DNA from: VRUE01 sp963699225
GTDB taxonomy: Bacteria > Actinomycetota > Thermoleophilia > Solirubrobacterales > 70-9
Reading direction: 5' to 3'
DNA: 64,000 bases
Assembly (NCBI GenBank): GCA_963699225.1
Contig: OY969423.1
Location: 434,001-498,000, forward strand
The position numbers and the translations under genes are program-made. Position 1 is the stretch's first letter. Each line of letters begins with the position of its first letter. Below are positions 6,953 to 14,572 of the stretch, one piece after another. The notes below the pieces were generated by a model. The model was not told the origin of the DNA. It was given only the letters and a program-made list of their open reading frames with translations, and did no database searches.

Positions 6953-8733
6953 CCGTCGTCGGCGGCTGAACCCAATACTTCCCTCGCGAGGGTGCGCAGC
7001 TTGGCCCTCGTCTCTTGATTGACCGTTTGGGAGAAGGTCGGAGATGAGATCTTCTCGTCCGAAGATCGATACTCGGCCAGGGAGCGTTTGACCAAGTCCG
7101 CAAAGCGCTCCCAGTAGCGGGAGATCATCTGTGGGTTGTAGTCCTCAAAGAGGTTGTAGGTGAGGTAGCTCTGCTCGAAGCGGGTTTGCTTGTTGAACAC
7201 GTAGACGCTCTTTGAGGGCTCGGGAGGAATCTCTTGCGAATTACTGACGAGCTCGATCTCGTCTATCTCATCCGTTTGTGGCGAAGCGAGCACCAAGGTG
7301 AAGTTGTGTAGATGAAAGTACGTTTCCAGCTCTTCAGACATACCTCGCCAGCGGTTGACCCCACGGGCGTCGATGTAGTGGCGGAGCATTTTGGTGTTCA
7401 GAACGCACAAGAATCGCTTCTCGCCCGACTTGATCCTTTCACCAAACTCCTGCACATATTTCATCAGCGACATCGCTACGGCACCGCGCCTGAGCTCGTC
7501 AATGGGAAGGCGAGACGTCCAAGCGAGGATGTCGGTCGTATCCCACAGGATCCAAGGCAAGTCATTGACCGCAAGGAGCTCCAGTGTCGAATACTCACGC
7601 TCGGTTTCGATGATTCTCTGGATCCCGAGGTCGTTGACGTATGGTCCTGAGGTGAGCTCAGGAGAAAAGAGCCCAAGGCGTTCCGTGACATCGCCAAAGA
7701 AGAGGTAGGCGAGAGCATCCGGATCATCGACTGCGCGCTTAGCGGCCAGCAGCGCGTTGCCGATTGTCTCGCCGCCGATCACCAGGTCGTAGAAGGCGCT
7801 GGCAAATTCTCGCGCCAGGTCGTCCCCAATGGGCCAAGCGGGCGCGATGTATGCCTGCGCCCCGCCGGCGATGAATTCCCCGGCAAAACCGCTCATCGCA
7901 CCGAGTGTGAGCGAGCTGTCGTTGGCCTGGCCGGCCCGGCAGCCGTTGGCAAAAACAAGTGGAGAAGAGCCAAGCGAACGGGCCTCGAAGGCTCTCAAGT
8001 CGCCGTCCGCAAGGGTGAAACCGGAGTCATCGGGATTGAGGGGATCCGCGTGAGCATGTCCAGCGAAATGAAAGACGTCGATCATCTGCGTCGAGTCCAT
8101 CAGGAGGTCGAGGAGCACTGCGTCCTTCGTGGCATCGCCACACTGCAGGAGGATGACCTCGGCTGCAATCTCATAAGCATCGGAGAGCTCCTCGAGCGCT
8201 GCTTCACAGCGCTTGGCGATTGCTGAGCTCTCAGCACGAGCCCCTTCGAGATCGCCGGTCGGGTCACCTACGATCACTACGCGAATTGCGTGACGGCCGG
8301 GTTTGACTTGTCCCGATGGACCCACCAATCGACGGCCCATCACGAGTCGGCGAGCCACAAAGTCCTGACCATCGTGAAGCAGCTCCCACGGAATGTCGTG
8401 GTCTTGGACCTCAAGGGAGATGGCGGTCACCTCGCCGTCACCGAAAACTTGGTGTCGTGCCTGCTCGGGAATGGTGAGCGTGAATAGCTGCCTCCCGATG
8501 GTGACGAGCTGGGATTGCCTACCTTTATTCCAACCCGCTTTGCTCGCTTGGTTGGTGAGGTTTAAGAGGCGGGAAAGGAGCGCGCGCTTAGTGTTTACGT
8601 CGACTGCCGATTTGCCCAAGAAATAGCCGTCGCCATAGAATGCGTAATGGATCTCGCCGTCCTCGTGTGGGCTCCTTCCAAAGCGTTCTGATCGGTGAGC
8701 CTGAATGGTTAGATGTAGAGGATTGCGCGTCAT
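6949..8733 (-). CDS. CHAT-domain caspase-like protease with unknown C-terminal domain
   Basis: 594 residues. Residues about 100-350 form a CHAT domain (caspase family, clan CD): IPWELLHDG at 114-122, the catalytic histidine H226 in FHFAGHAH, and the catalytic cysteine C265 in FANGCRAG, followed by WPI and a closing LAYLFFGD. CHAT proteases act in bacterial cell-death and defence pathways, often cutting an effector. There are no TPR repeats. Residues 365-594 form a second domain I do not recognise; its end (YNPQMISRYWERFADLVKRS) loosely recalls the C-termini of ligand-sensing regulators. Base composition is visibly more AT-rich and less codon-biased than both neighbours, suggesting recent acquisition. 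It starts 4 bases after the metallo-beta-lactamase stop, so it may be read from that operon. No gasdermin or kinase partner is adjacent. Confidence 0.85.
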   Translation of the reverse strand: MTRNPLHLTIQAHRSERFGRSPHEDGEIHYAFYGDGYFLGKSAVDVNTKRALLSRLLNLTNQASKAGWNKGRQSQLVTIGRQLFTLTIPEQARHQVFGDGEVTAISLEVQDHDIPWELLHDGQDFVARRLVMGRRLVGPSGQVKPGRHAIRVVIVGDPTGDLEGARAESSAIAKRCEAALEELSDAYEIAAEVILLQCGDATKDAVLLDLLMDSTQMIDVFHFAGHAHADPLNPDDSGFTLADGDLRAFEARSLGSSPLVFANGCRAGQANDSSLTLGAMSGFAGEFIAGGAQAYIAPAWPIGDDLAREFASAFYDLVIGGETIGNALLAAKRAVDDPDALAYLFFGDVTERLGLFSPELTSGPYVNDLGIQRIIETEREYSTLELLAVNDLPWILWDTTDILAWTSRLPIDELRRGAVAMSLMKYVQEFGERIKSGEKRFLCVLNTKMLRHYIDARGVNRWRGMSEELETYFHLHNFTLVLASPQTDEIDEIELVSNSQEIPPEPSKSVYVFNKQTRFEQSYLTYNLFEDYNPQMISRYWERFADLVKRSLAEYRSSDEKISSPTFSQTVNQETRAKLRTLAREVLGSAADDG

Positions 8734-8737
8734 CGGC

Positions 8738-9742
8738 CTACCCGGTGGTCGTATAGCGAATCACGTCGCCGTCCTCCACTTCGCGCACGCGCCCCTCGTT
8801 GACCAGTAGGTCGACGTGGCCGATTACCTCGGAGAGGGTGAGGAAGGCCTGGGTGACGGCGACGTTTCCCCAGATCGACTGGGCGATCTCGAAGCCGCTG
8901 CGGGGCTGTTCGGCGATCAGCCTGTAGATCTTCTCCTTGCGGCGTTCGTGCTTGGTGATGCGGTCGTCGATCAGGGCGACGTGGTCGGTGATCGGCTCGC
9001 CGTGGCCGGAGAGGACGATCTCGGCCGGCATCGTGCGCGTCTTGCGCATCGACTCGATGTAGCTGACCAGCGCCTGCGGGCGCTCGCTGGAGCCGTCGAG
9101 CGGGCGGCTGATCAGCGGGTTGGAGGAGATGTGGGCGATCAGGTGGTCGGCGGCGATCAGGATCTTGCGCTGCTCGTCCCAGAAGACGGTGTCGGAGGGG
9201 CTGTGGCCGGGGCGGTGGATCGCCTGCAGGGTGCGGTCGCGGAAGGGCAGGGCCTGGCCGTCGGCTAGCGGGTGGGTCACCTGGACGTGCGAGCCCCAGC
9301 CGCGGAAGCTGCGCGAGACGCTGCGCAGCGCCACGGTCACCTCCTCGGGGATGCCGTTGCGCAGCATCAGGTCGACGGCGAAGCGGTCCTCGGCCTCGGC
9401 GTCCTCGTCGAAGTTGGCCAGCCGCTCGGCGGCGGCGCCGAGCGCGGCGACTTTCGCCCCCGAGCGCTGGACGACGATCTCGGCCAGGCCGAGGTGGTCG
9501 ATGTGCTGGTGGGTGATCACCAGCAGCTCGAGGTCCTCGATCGAGTGGCCGCGCTCGGCCAGCTGCGATTGCAGCTCATCGAGCGCCTTGCCCGAGTTGG
9601 GGCCGGTGTCGATCAGGGTCAGCGGCTCGTCCTCGAGCAGGTAGCAGTTGACCCGCCCGACCGCGAAAGGGGTGGGGATGCGCAGGCAGTGGATCCCCGC
9701 CAGCGCCGCTTGCTCCAGCGCCTGCTCTGGCGTCAGGCTCAC
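8738..9742 (-). CDS. MBL-fold metallo-hydrolase with C-terminal winged helix (LACTB2-like)
   Basis: 334 residues. The metal-binding motif THQHIDHLG gives H78, H80, D82 and H83; a later HRPGHSPSDT supplies another histidine, and ADHLI near residue 205 the bridging aspartate. After the hydrolase domain a C-terminal stretch (IYRLIAEQPRSGFEIAQSIWG and LVNEGRV) looks like the winged helix of LACTB2-type proteins, some of which are endoribonucleases. I chose the GTG at 9742 because it forms a GTGA overlap with the upstream phosphomannomutase stop. The longer frame to 9862 would run back inside that gene. Substrate unknown. Confidence 0.85.
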   Translation of the reverse strand: MSLTPEQALEQAALAGIHCLRIPTPFAVGRVNCYLLEDEPLTLIDTGPNSGKALDELQSQLAERGHSIEDLELLVITHQHIDHLGLAEIVVQRSGAKVAALGAAAERLANFDEDAEAEDRFAVDLMLRNGIPEEVTVALRSVSRSFRGWGSHVQVTHPLADGQALPFRDRTLQAIHRPGHSPSDTVFWDEQRKILIAADHLIAHISSNPLISRPLDGSSERPQALVSYIESMRKTRTMPAEIVLSGHGEPITDHVALIDDRITKHERRKEKIYRLIAEQPRSGFEIAQSIWGNVAVTQAFLTLSEVIGHVDLLVNEGRVREVEDGDVIRYTTTG

Positions 9743-11121
9743 GCGCGGATCAGCCCGAGCACCTCGTCGCGCTTTGCCTCCATGTCCTCGCGCGAGACCA
9801 GCGACTCGAGGTTGAGGCGCAGCAGCGGCTCGGTGTTTGAGGGCCGCACGTTGAAGTGCCACTCCGGGTAGTCGACCGAGATCCCGTCGAGGGTGGTCTG
9901 CTCGCCGTCGCCATAGCGCTCGGTGATCTCGGCGATCTTGGCCGCCGGGTCGGCGACCTCGGAGTTGATCTCGCCGGAGATGAAGTAGCGCGAGCGGAAC
10001 TCGGCCATCAGCTCGCCAAGCGAGCGGCCGTCGACCGAGAGCAGCTCCAGCACCAGCAGCGCCGGAATCGTGCCCGAGTCGGCGTTCCAGAAGTCGCGGA
10101 AGTAGTAGTGGCCGGAGACCTCGCCGCCGAAGACGGCCTGCTCCTCGCGCATCCGCGCCTTGAAGAAAGCGTGGCCGACGCGCGAGAGGTCTGAGCGGCC
10201 GCCCTCGGCAGCGACCAGGTCGGGCACCGCCCGGCTCGAGCGCGGGTCGTAGAGGATCGTCGCGCCGGGGTTCTTGGCCAGCGCCGCGCGGGCGAGCAGG
10301 GCGCAGATGAAGTCGCCGTCGCAGAACTCGCCGCTGCCGTCGATGAAGAAGCAGCGGTCGGCGTCGCCGTCCCAGGCGATGCCGAGGTCCGCTCCGGAGG
10401 CGCGCACCCGGTCGATGATCATCAGCCGGTTCTCCTCGAGCAGCGGGTTGGGCTCGTGGTCGGGGAACTCGCCGTTCGGCTCGAAGTACATCTCCTCGAG
10501 CTCCAGCGGCAGCTTCTCCAGGATCGGCCCAACCATCGGCCCGCCCATGCCGTTGCCGCCGTCGACCACAACCTTCATCGGCTTGACCTTGTCCGGATCG
10601 ATGAACGAAAGAGCGTGGGCGCGGAACTCGTCCCAGATGTCGGCCTCCTCCAGCGAGCCGCCGCCTGGGGCGTGCCCGAGCCCGGCTTCGATCTCGGCCT
10701 TGACGTCGCCGATTCCGGCGTCGCCGGAGAGCGGCAGGGCGCCCTCGCGGACCAGCTTCACCCCGGTGTAGGCCTTGGGGTTGTGTGAGGCGGTCACCAT
10801 CGCGCCGCCGTCTAGCCCGCGTGAGCCGACCAGGTGGTAGAGCATCTCGGTGGCGACCATGCCGGCGTCGATCACGGTGGCGCCCTCGAAGATCAGCCCG
10901 TCGCGCAGCTCCGCCGCCATCGCCGGCGCAGTCAGCCGCATGTCACGGCCGAGCCCAACCAGCAGCTCGCCGGTCGGCTTGCCGCGCAGCTTGCTCAGCA
11001 CGCGGGCGAAGGCGCGGCCGATCGCGTGCGCAGTGGTCTCGTCCATTTCCTCGCCGTAGAGGCCACGGATGTCGTAGGCCTTGAAGATCCCCGGCGGGGC
11101 CAGAATCGGTTGCTCGCTCAA
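9739..11121 (-). CDS. manB: Phosphomannomutase/phosphoglucomutase
   Basis: 460 residues of the alpha-D-phosphohexomutase family, interconverting 6-phospho and 1-phospho mannose or glucose. The phosphoserine is S112 in TASHNPKAYTG. The magnesium loop DGDADR gives D251, D253 and D255. The sugar-binding loop is GEVSGHYYF, and the C-terminal phosphate-binding loop is RPSNTEP. All four family motifs are present, so it should be active. The reading frame overlaps the HIT gene upstream by 4 bases and the hydrolase gene downstream by 4 bases, giving one coupled minus-strand operon. It would feed GDP-mannose or glucose nucleotide pools used by the surface-sugar genes. Mannose against glucose preference cannot be read from sequence. 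Confidence 0.9.
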   Translation of the reverse strand: MSEQPILAPPGIFKAYDIRGLYGEEMDETTAHAIGRAFARVLSKLRGKPTGELLVGLGRDMRLTAPAMAAELRDGLIFEGATVIDAGMVATEMLYHLVGSRGLDGGAMVTASHNPKAYTGVKLVREGALPLSGDAGIGDVKAEIEAGLGHAPGGGSLEEADIWDEFRAHALSFIDPDKVKPMKVVVDGGNGMGGPMVGPILEKLPLELEEMYFEPNGEFPDHEPNPLLEENRLMIIDRVRASGADLGIAWDGDADRCFFIDGSGEFCDGDFICALLARAALAKNPGATILYDPRSSRAVPDLVAAEGGRSDLSRVGHAFFKARMREEQAVFGGEVSGHYYFRDFWNADSGTIPALLVLELLSVDGRSLGELMAEFRSRYFISGEINSEVADPAAKIAEITERYGDGEQTTLDGISVDYPEWHFNVRPSNTEPLLRLNLESLVSREDMEAKRDEVLGLIRA

Positions 11122-11606
11122 AATGCCCCCTTCAAAGCCTCGTAGCTCTGCTCGAGTGTCTGCGGCATCACCCTGGTGTCGGCGATCACCGGCATGAAGT
11201 TGGTGTCGCCGCCCCAGCGCGGGACGACGTGCATGTGGATGTGGTGCTCGACCCCGGCCCCGGCGACGCGGCCCTGGTTGAAGCCGACGTTGTAGCCGTG
11301 CGGGCTGTAGACGTCCTCGAGCCGGTCCATCGCCCGCTGGGCGAAGCCCATCATCTCCGCTACGGCTTCGGTCGGCAGCTCCTGAATGCGGCCGATGTGC
11401 GCGTAGGGCGCCACCATCAGGTGACCGTTCGTGTAAGGGAAGAGGTTGAGGATGACGAAGCTGTGCTCACCGCGGTGGACGATCAGGTTCTCCTCATCGG
11501 CATCCGCCGCCGGCTTGGCGCAGAAGATGCACTCCTCCTCGTTGTCCTTGGCTGCGTCCTTCACGTAGGCGAGGCGCCAGGGCGCCCAGATGCGGAAATT
11601 TGCCAC
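11118..11606 (-). CDS. HIT-family nucleotide hydrolase/phosphorylase (Ap4A-type)
   Basis: 162 residues. The histidine triad H122-x-H124-x-H126-x-x is in HHIHMHVVPRW, and an N-terminal pair C26/C29 (CIFC) fits a structural metal site. The sequence LNLFPYTNGHLMVAP is typical of the actinobacterial HIT proteins related to mycobacterial Ap4A phosphorylase. Such enzymes clear diadenosine polyphosphates or nucleotide adducts in the cytoplasm. The GTG start at 11606 lies 7 bases after a TAGCCT minus-10 box, so the message may be leaderless. The 3' end overlaps the phosphomannomutase start by 4 bases. Confidence 0.88.
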   Translation of the reverse strand: MANFRIWAPWRLAYVKDAAKDNEEECIFCAKPAADADEENLIVHRGEHSFVILNLFPYTNGHLMVAPYAHIGRIQELPTEAVAEMMGFAQRAMDRLEDVYSPHGYNVGFNQGRVAGAGVEHHIHMHVVPRWGGDTNFMPVIADTRVMPQTLEQSYEALKGAF

Positions 11607-11613
11607 GCCTCGG

Positions 11614-11619
11614 AGGCTA
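11614..11619 (-). promoter_or_regulatory. Minus-10 box (TAGCCT) before the HIT gene
   Basis: TAGCCT on the minus strand ends 7 bases before the GTG at 11606 and overlaps the last codons of corA (CTATAG). This could be an internal promoter giving a leaderless HIT-phosphomannomutase message. Confidence 0.4.
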
Positions 11620-12624
11620 TAGCCAGCCGCGCTTGCGGAAGTAGACGACCATGCCGACGAGCAGGGCGAACATCACCCCGGCGATCACCCAGAAGGCGGT
11701 CAGGCTCTGCTCGCCGGGAACACCCGAGTTCATGCCCCAGATGCTGGCGATCAGGGTCAGCGGCAGGACGATGACGCTGATCGAGGTGAGCACGCGGAGG
11801 ATGTCGTTGACGCGGTGCGAGATCACCGACTCGTTCGTCTCGGCCAGCGAGTCGATCACCTCCTTGTAATTTTCGAGCATGTCCCAGATCCGCTCGTGGG
11901 CATCGACGATGTCGTCGAAGTAGATCTCGAGGTCGAGGTCGGTAGCCAGGTAGCGCTGCTTGACCTTCTCGAGGTCGCGCAGCACCGGTCGCTGCGGCCG
12001 GATCACCTTGCGGAAGTTGATGATCTCCTGCTTGACGTTGGAGATGTCACGCACGACCTCCTCCGAGCGCCCCTCGAAGATGTCGTCCTCGAGCGCGTCG
12101 AGCTTGTTGCCGATCTTGCGCAGCATCGGGAAGCAGTAGTCGAAGCTGTCGTCGACGAGGCGGTAGAGCAGGTAGCCCGAGCCGCGCGAGAAGAGCTGCT
12201 CGCGCAGCTCCTCCTTGGACCGGCAGCGCTCGAACAGGTACTCGACCGGCTGCAGCCGCTGGTTGGGGATCGTCACCACGTAGCCGGGCCCGACGAAGAG
12301 GTCGAGCTCGCCCGTGCCCAGCCTGCCTACGGTTGGATCGAAGACGGGGAAGTGGAGGACGATGAAGAGGTAGTCGTCGTAGACGTCGATCTTCGGCCGC
12401 TGGTTGCGCGAGAGCACGTCCTCGAGGTCGAGGGCGTGGAAGTCGAAGTTCTCCTCCAACCAGGTTCTCTCCAGCGCACCGGGGCGCTCGATATTGACCC
12501 AGCGCAAGCCCGAGGAGTCGATCTGCTCGACGCGGGGTGCCTGCGGCTCAGCCTGAGCTGCCGCGGAGATGAGCTCGTCGCGCCGGCCGACGCGTCGCAG
12601 CCTCGGCTTCGGAAGGTTCGGCAT
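11617..12624 (-). CDS. corA: CorA-family magnesium/divalent cation transporter
   Basis: 335 residues, normal for CorA. A large acidic N-terminal cytoplasmic domain precedes two C-terminal membrane helices. The diagnostic GMN motif is at residues 297-299 (IWGMNSGVPGE), at the end of the first helix, and the second helix runs AFWVIAGVMFALLVGMVVYF. CorA forms pentameric channels for Mg2+ (also Co2+ or Ni2+) uptake. The first 45 residues are basic and variable. The ATG at 12624 faces a 329-bp gap shared with the divergent SAM-riboswitch operon; that gap carries two GGTTAACC palindromes. Ten bases separate its stop from the HIT gene. Confidence 0.92.
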   Translation of the reverse strand: MPNLPKPRLRRVGRRDELISAAAQAEPQAPRVEQIDSSGLRWVNIERPGALERTWLEENFDFHALDLEDVLSRNQRPKIDVYDDYLFIVLHFPVFDPTVGRLGTGELDLFVGPGYVVTIPNQRLQPVEYLFERCRSKEELREQLFSRGSGYLLYRLVDDSFDYCFPMLRKIGNKLDALEDDIFEGRSEEVVRDISNVKQEIINFRKVIRPQRPVLRDLEKVKQRYLATDLDLEIYFDDIVDAHERIWDMLENYKEVIDSLAETNESVISHRVNDILRVLTSISVIVLPLTLIASIWGMNSGVPGEQSLTAFWVIAGVMFALLVGMVVYFRKRGWL

Positions 12625-12662
12625 CGTTCGGGCTCATCGTCTCGTCGGGCATGGGCGCACAA

Positions 12663-12693
12663 GGTTAACCGTCGTGGATCGAGCGGGTTAACC
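12663..12693. promoter_or_regulatory. Two GGTTAACC palindromes 23 bp apart
   Basis: GGTTAACC occurs exactly at 12663-12670 and 12686-12693, a spacing of just over two helical turns. They lie in the divergent region between corA and the SAM-riboswitch promoter. Two 8-bp palindromes on the same DNA face look like an operator pair; the cognate regulator is unknown. Confidence 0.45.
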
Positions 12694-12733
12694 GGGCGTG
12701 AACTGAACGAAACTTCCCTGCGGGAGCCCCTGG

Positions 12734-12739
12734 TAGTCT
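12734..12739 (+). promoter_or_regulatory. Minus-10 box (TAGTCT) of the SAM-riboswitch operon
   Basis: TAGTCT lies about 17 bases before the first base of riboswitch helix P1 (12756), so transcription would begin just before the aptamer. No strong minus-35 box is visible. A TACATA at 12747 is an alternative but leaves less room. Confidence 0.45.
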
Positions 12740-12755
12740 TCTCTGTACATAAGCG

Positions 12756-12872
12756 CCACATCTAGAGGGGTGGAGGGACTGGCCCGATGAAACCCCGGCA
12801 ACCGCCCTGAATCGCAAGATTCAGGGGAGGTGCCAACTCCAGCAGGTCAAGTCAAAGGCCTGGAAGATGTGG
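12756..12872 (+). promoter_or_regulatory. SAM riboswitch aptamer (SAM-I/SAM-IV clan, S-box type)
   Basis: Conserved core elements occur in order: GAGGGACTGGCCCGATGAAA, then CCCGGCAACC, then GGTGCCAACTCC. P1 is formed by 12756-12763 with 12865-12872. P3 is a nine-pair stem 12805-12813 with 12818-12826 capped by a GCAA tetraloop. The 3' strand of P1 overlaps TGTGGGG (12868-12874), which can instead pair with CCCCACA (12895-12901) as an antiterminator. S-adenosylmethionine binding stabilises P1, frees the terminator hairpin and should turn the operon off. I cannot decide between the SAM-I and SAM-IV subclasses by eye. Confidence 0.93.
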
Positions 12873-12888
12873 GGAAAGTCCGATCGGA

Positions 12889-12919
12889 CCTCTGCCCCAC
12901 AAAAGGCGGAGGTTTTTTT
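12889..12919 (+). terminator. Riboswitch-controlled intrinsic terminator
   Basis: CCTCTGCC (12889-12896) pairs with GGCGGAGG (12905-12912), one G-U pair, followed by seven T at 12913-12919. Its 5' side competes with the antiterminator that uses 12895-12901. This is the expression platform of the SAM riboswitch. Confidence 0.9.
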
Positions 12920-12952
12920 GTTGGCGGTAACGCAACGAGAGGGAAAGATCGG

Positions 12953-14185
12953 ATGGCCATCGAGAATCTGAAATGCAAGGAGTGCGGGGCGACCTACGAC
13001 CTCGGCGCGCACTTCGCCTGTGAGAACTGCTTCGGGCCGCTGGAAGTGGCCTACGACTACTCGGCGCTCGAGCCGGCCGAGACCAAGCGCAAGATCCAGG
13101 CCGGCTCGCAGGGCATCTGGCGCTACGCCGACTTCCTGCCCTTCGAGGGCCGCCCCGGCGATCCGCTCGAGCCCGGCCTGACGCCGCTGCTGCGCGCCGA
13201 CCGCCTGGCTGAACGTCTCGGGGTCGAGGCCGAGATCTGGATCAAGAACGATGCCGCCAACCCGACTCACTCCTTCAAGGACCGCGTCGTCGCCGTAGCC
13301 GTGGCGAAGGCGCAGGAGCTCGGCTTCGAGACCGTCGCCTGCGCCTCGACTGGCAACCTCGCCAACGCCGTCGCCGCCCATGCCGCCGCCGCAGGCCTGC
13401 GCTCCTACGTCTTCGTGCCCGCCAACCTCGAGGAGCAGAAGCTGCTCGCCACCGGCATCTACGGCACCAACCTGGTCGGTGTACGCGGCAACTACGACGA
13501 CGTCAACCGCCTCTGTACCCAGCTCGCCGAAACCCGGCCCTGGGCCTTCGTCAACGTCAACCTGCGTCCTTACTACGCCGAGGGCTCGAAGACGCTCGCC
13601 TATGAGACCGCCGAGCAGCTCGGCTGGAAACTGCCCGACCGCGTCGTCTGCCCGATCGCCTCGGGCTCGCTCTTCACCAAGGTCGGCCGCGGCTTCCAGG
13701 AGTGGCTGGACATCGGCCTGGTTGAGGGCTCTCAGCCTGTCTTCAACGGCGCCCAGGCCGAGGGATGCAGCCCGGTCGCGACAGCCTTCGCCGAAGGTTG
13801 GGATGTCTGCAAGCCGCAGCGCCCCGACACGATCGCCAAGAGCCTCGCGATCGGCGATCCCGCTGACGGGCCCTACGCGGTTGAGCAGGCCCGCCGCACC
13901 GGCGGCGGGGTCGACTCGGTCAGCGATGCCGAAATCCGCGACGCGATCAGCCTGCTGGCCGAGACCACTGGCATCTTCACCGAGACCGCCGGCGGCGTCA
14001 CCGTCGGCGTGCTGAAGAAGCTCGCCGACCGCGGTGAGCTGGCGGCCGGTGAGCGCGTCGTCGTCTACATCACCGGCGAGGGACTGAAGACGCTCGACGC
14101 GACCCGCGATAGGTTCCGCATGCACGAGATCGATCCCCACCTCGAGAGCTTCGAGTCCGAGTTTGCCCAGGAGGTAAGCGTCTGA
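12953..14185 (+). CDS. thrC: Threonine synthase-family PLP enzyme, possibly O-phosphohomoserine-dependent homocysteine synthase
   Basis: 410 residues of PLP fold type II. An N-terminal zinc-ribbon (C8, C11, C23, C26) precedes the catalytic domain. The Schiff-base lysine is K109 in NPTHSFKDR, ASTGNLANA is the substrate loop, and IASGS with GGVT near the C-terminus lines the cofactor phosphate. By homology it would convert O-phosphohomoserine to threonine, and the symbol reflects family only. Context argues otherwise: it is the first gene behind a SAM riboswitch and overlaps a ThiS/MoaD-like carrier gene by one base (TGATG). SAM repression suits methionine synthesis. I therefore infer that it may transfer sulfur from a carrier thiocarboxylate to O-phosphohomoserine, making homocysteine, analogous to CysM with CysO. 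The ATG at 12953 follows a GA-rich stretch soon after the terminator. Confidence 0.85.
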   Translation: MAIENLKCKECGATYDLGAHFACENCFGPLEVAYDYSALEPAETKRKIQAGSQGIWRYADFLPFEGRPGDPLEPGLTPLLRADRLAERLGVEAEIWIKNDAANPTHSFKDRVVAVAVAKAQELGFETVACASTGNLANAVAAHAAAAGLRSYVFVPANLEEQKLLATGIYGTNLVGVRGNYDDVNRLCTQLAETRPWAFVNVNLRPYYAEGSKTLAYETAEQLGWKLPDRVVCPIASGSLFTKVGRGFQEWLDIGLVEGSQPVFNGAQAEGCSPVATAFAEGWDVCKPQRPDTIAKSLAIGDPADGPYAVEQARRTGGGVDSVSDAEIRDAISLLAETTGIFTETAGGVTVGVLKKLADRGELAAGERVVVYITGEGLKTLDATRDRFRMHEIDPHLESFESEFAQEVSV

Positions 14186-14457
14186 TGTCAGTCACGGTGA
14201 AGATCCCGACCCAGCTGCGCGCCGCCACCGACGGCCAGGCCGAGCTGGAGGTGAGCGGCGGCACCGTCGGCGAGGTGCTCGACGCGGTCTTCGAGGCCCA
14301 CGGCACGCTGCGCGAGCGGATCACCCAGGACGGCGACCTGCGCCGCTTCGTCAACGTCTACGTCAGCGGCGAGGACATCCGCTTCCAGCAGGGGCTCGAG
14401 ACTCAGATCGACGATGGCGCGGAGGTCACGATCCTGCCAGCGGTTGCGGGTGGTTGA
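14185..14457 (+). CDS. ThiS/MoaD-family ubiquitin-like sulfur carrier protein
   Basis: 90 residues with the beta-grasp pattern of MoaD, ThiS and CysO: an initial strand SVTVKIPTQLRAAT, GTVGEVLDAVFEAHGTL helix, RFVNVYVSGEDIRF strands, and the end DDGAEVTILPAVAGG. The terminal Gly-Gly is the residue pair that is adenylated and turned into a thiocarboxylate. ATG overlaps the TGA of the preceding gene, and GGAGGT (14170-14175) supplies the ribosome site. No moaE, thiG or JAB protease gene is beside it; the only partner is the threonine-synthase-like enzyme. I infer that it delivers sulfur to that enzyme. The activating E1-like protein must be encoded elsewhere. Confidence 0.85.
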   Translation: MSVTVKIPTQLRAATDGQAELEVSGGTVGEVLDAVFEAHGTLRERITQDGDLRRFVNVYVSGEDIRFQQGLETQIDDGAEVTILPAVAGG

Positions 14458-14572
14458 GCGGTCATCCCGGTAGGGGTTCCGCTTAACTTTTTGGGTGGAG
14501 ACGGACTTGCTGTCGCCTCGAGGGTGGACGCCCAAAAAGTGCAAGACGCTCCACCCCTACCGGGATGACCGC
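14458..14572. repeat. Nested perfect inverted repeat, 20-bp arms, spanning a start codon
   Basis: GCGGTCATCCCGGTAGGGGT (14458-14477) is the exact complement of 14553-14572. Inside lie a second perfect pair, ACTTTTTGGG (14486-14495) with CCCAAAAAGT (14531-14540), and a CTCCACCC/GGGTGGAG pair able to form an alternative stem. The right arm contains the ATG at 14565 of the next gene, so folding would bury that start. It begins immediately at the end of the carrier gene. No T-tract follows, so it is not an ordinary terminator. Confidence 0.85.

Noticed and set aside
12821..14140. Open frame of 439 codons on the minus strand opposite the threonine-synthase-like gene
   Set aside because: Antisense shadow that also runs through the terminator and riboswitch; no recognisable motifs.
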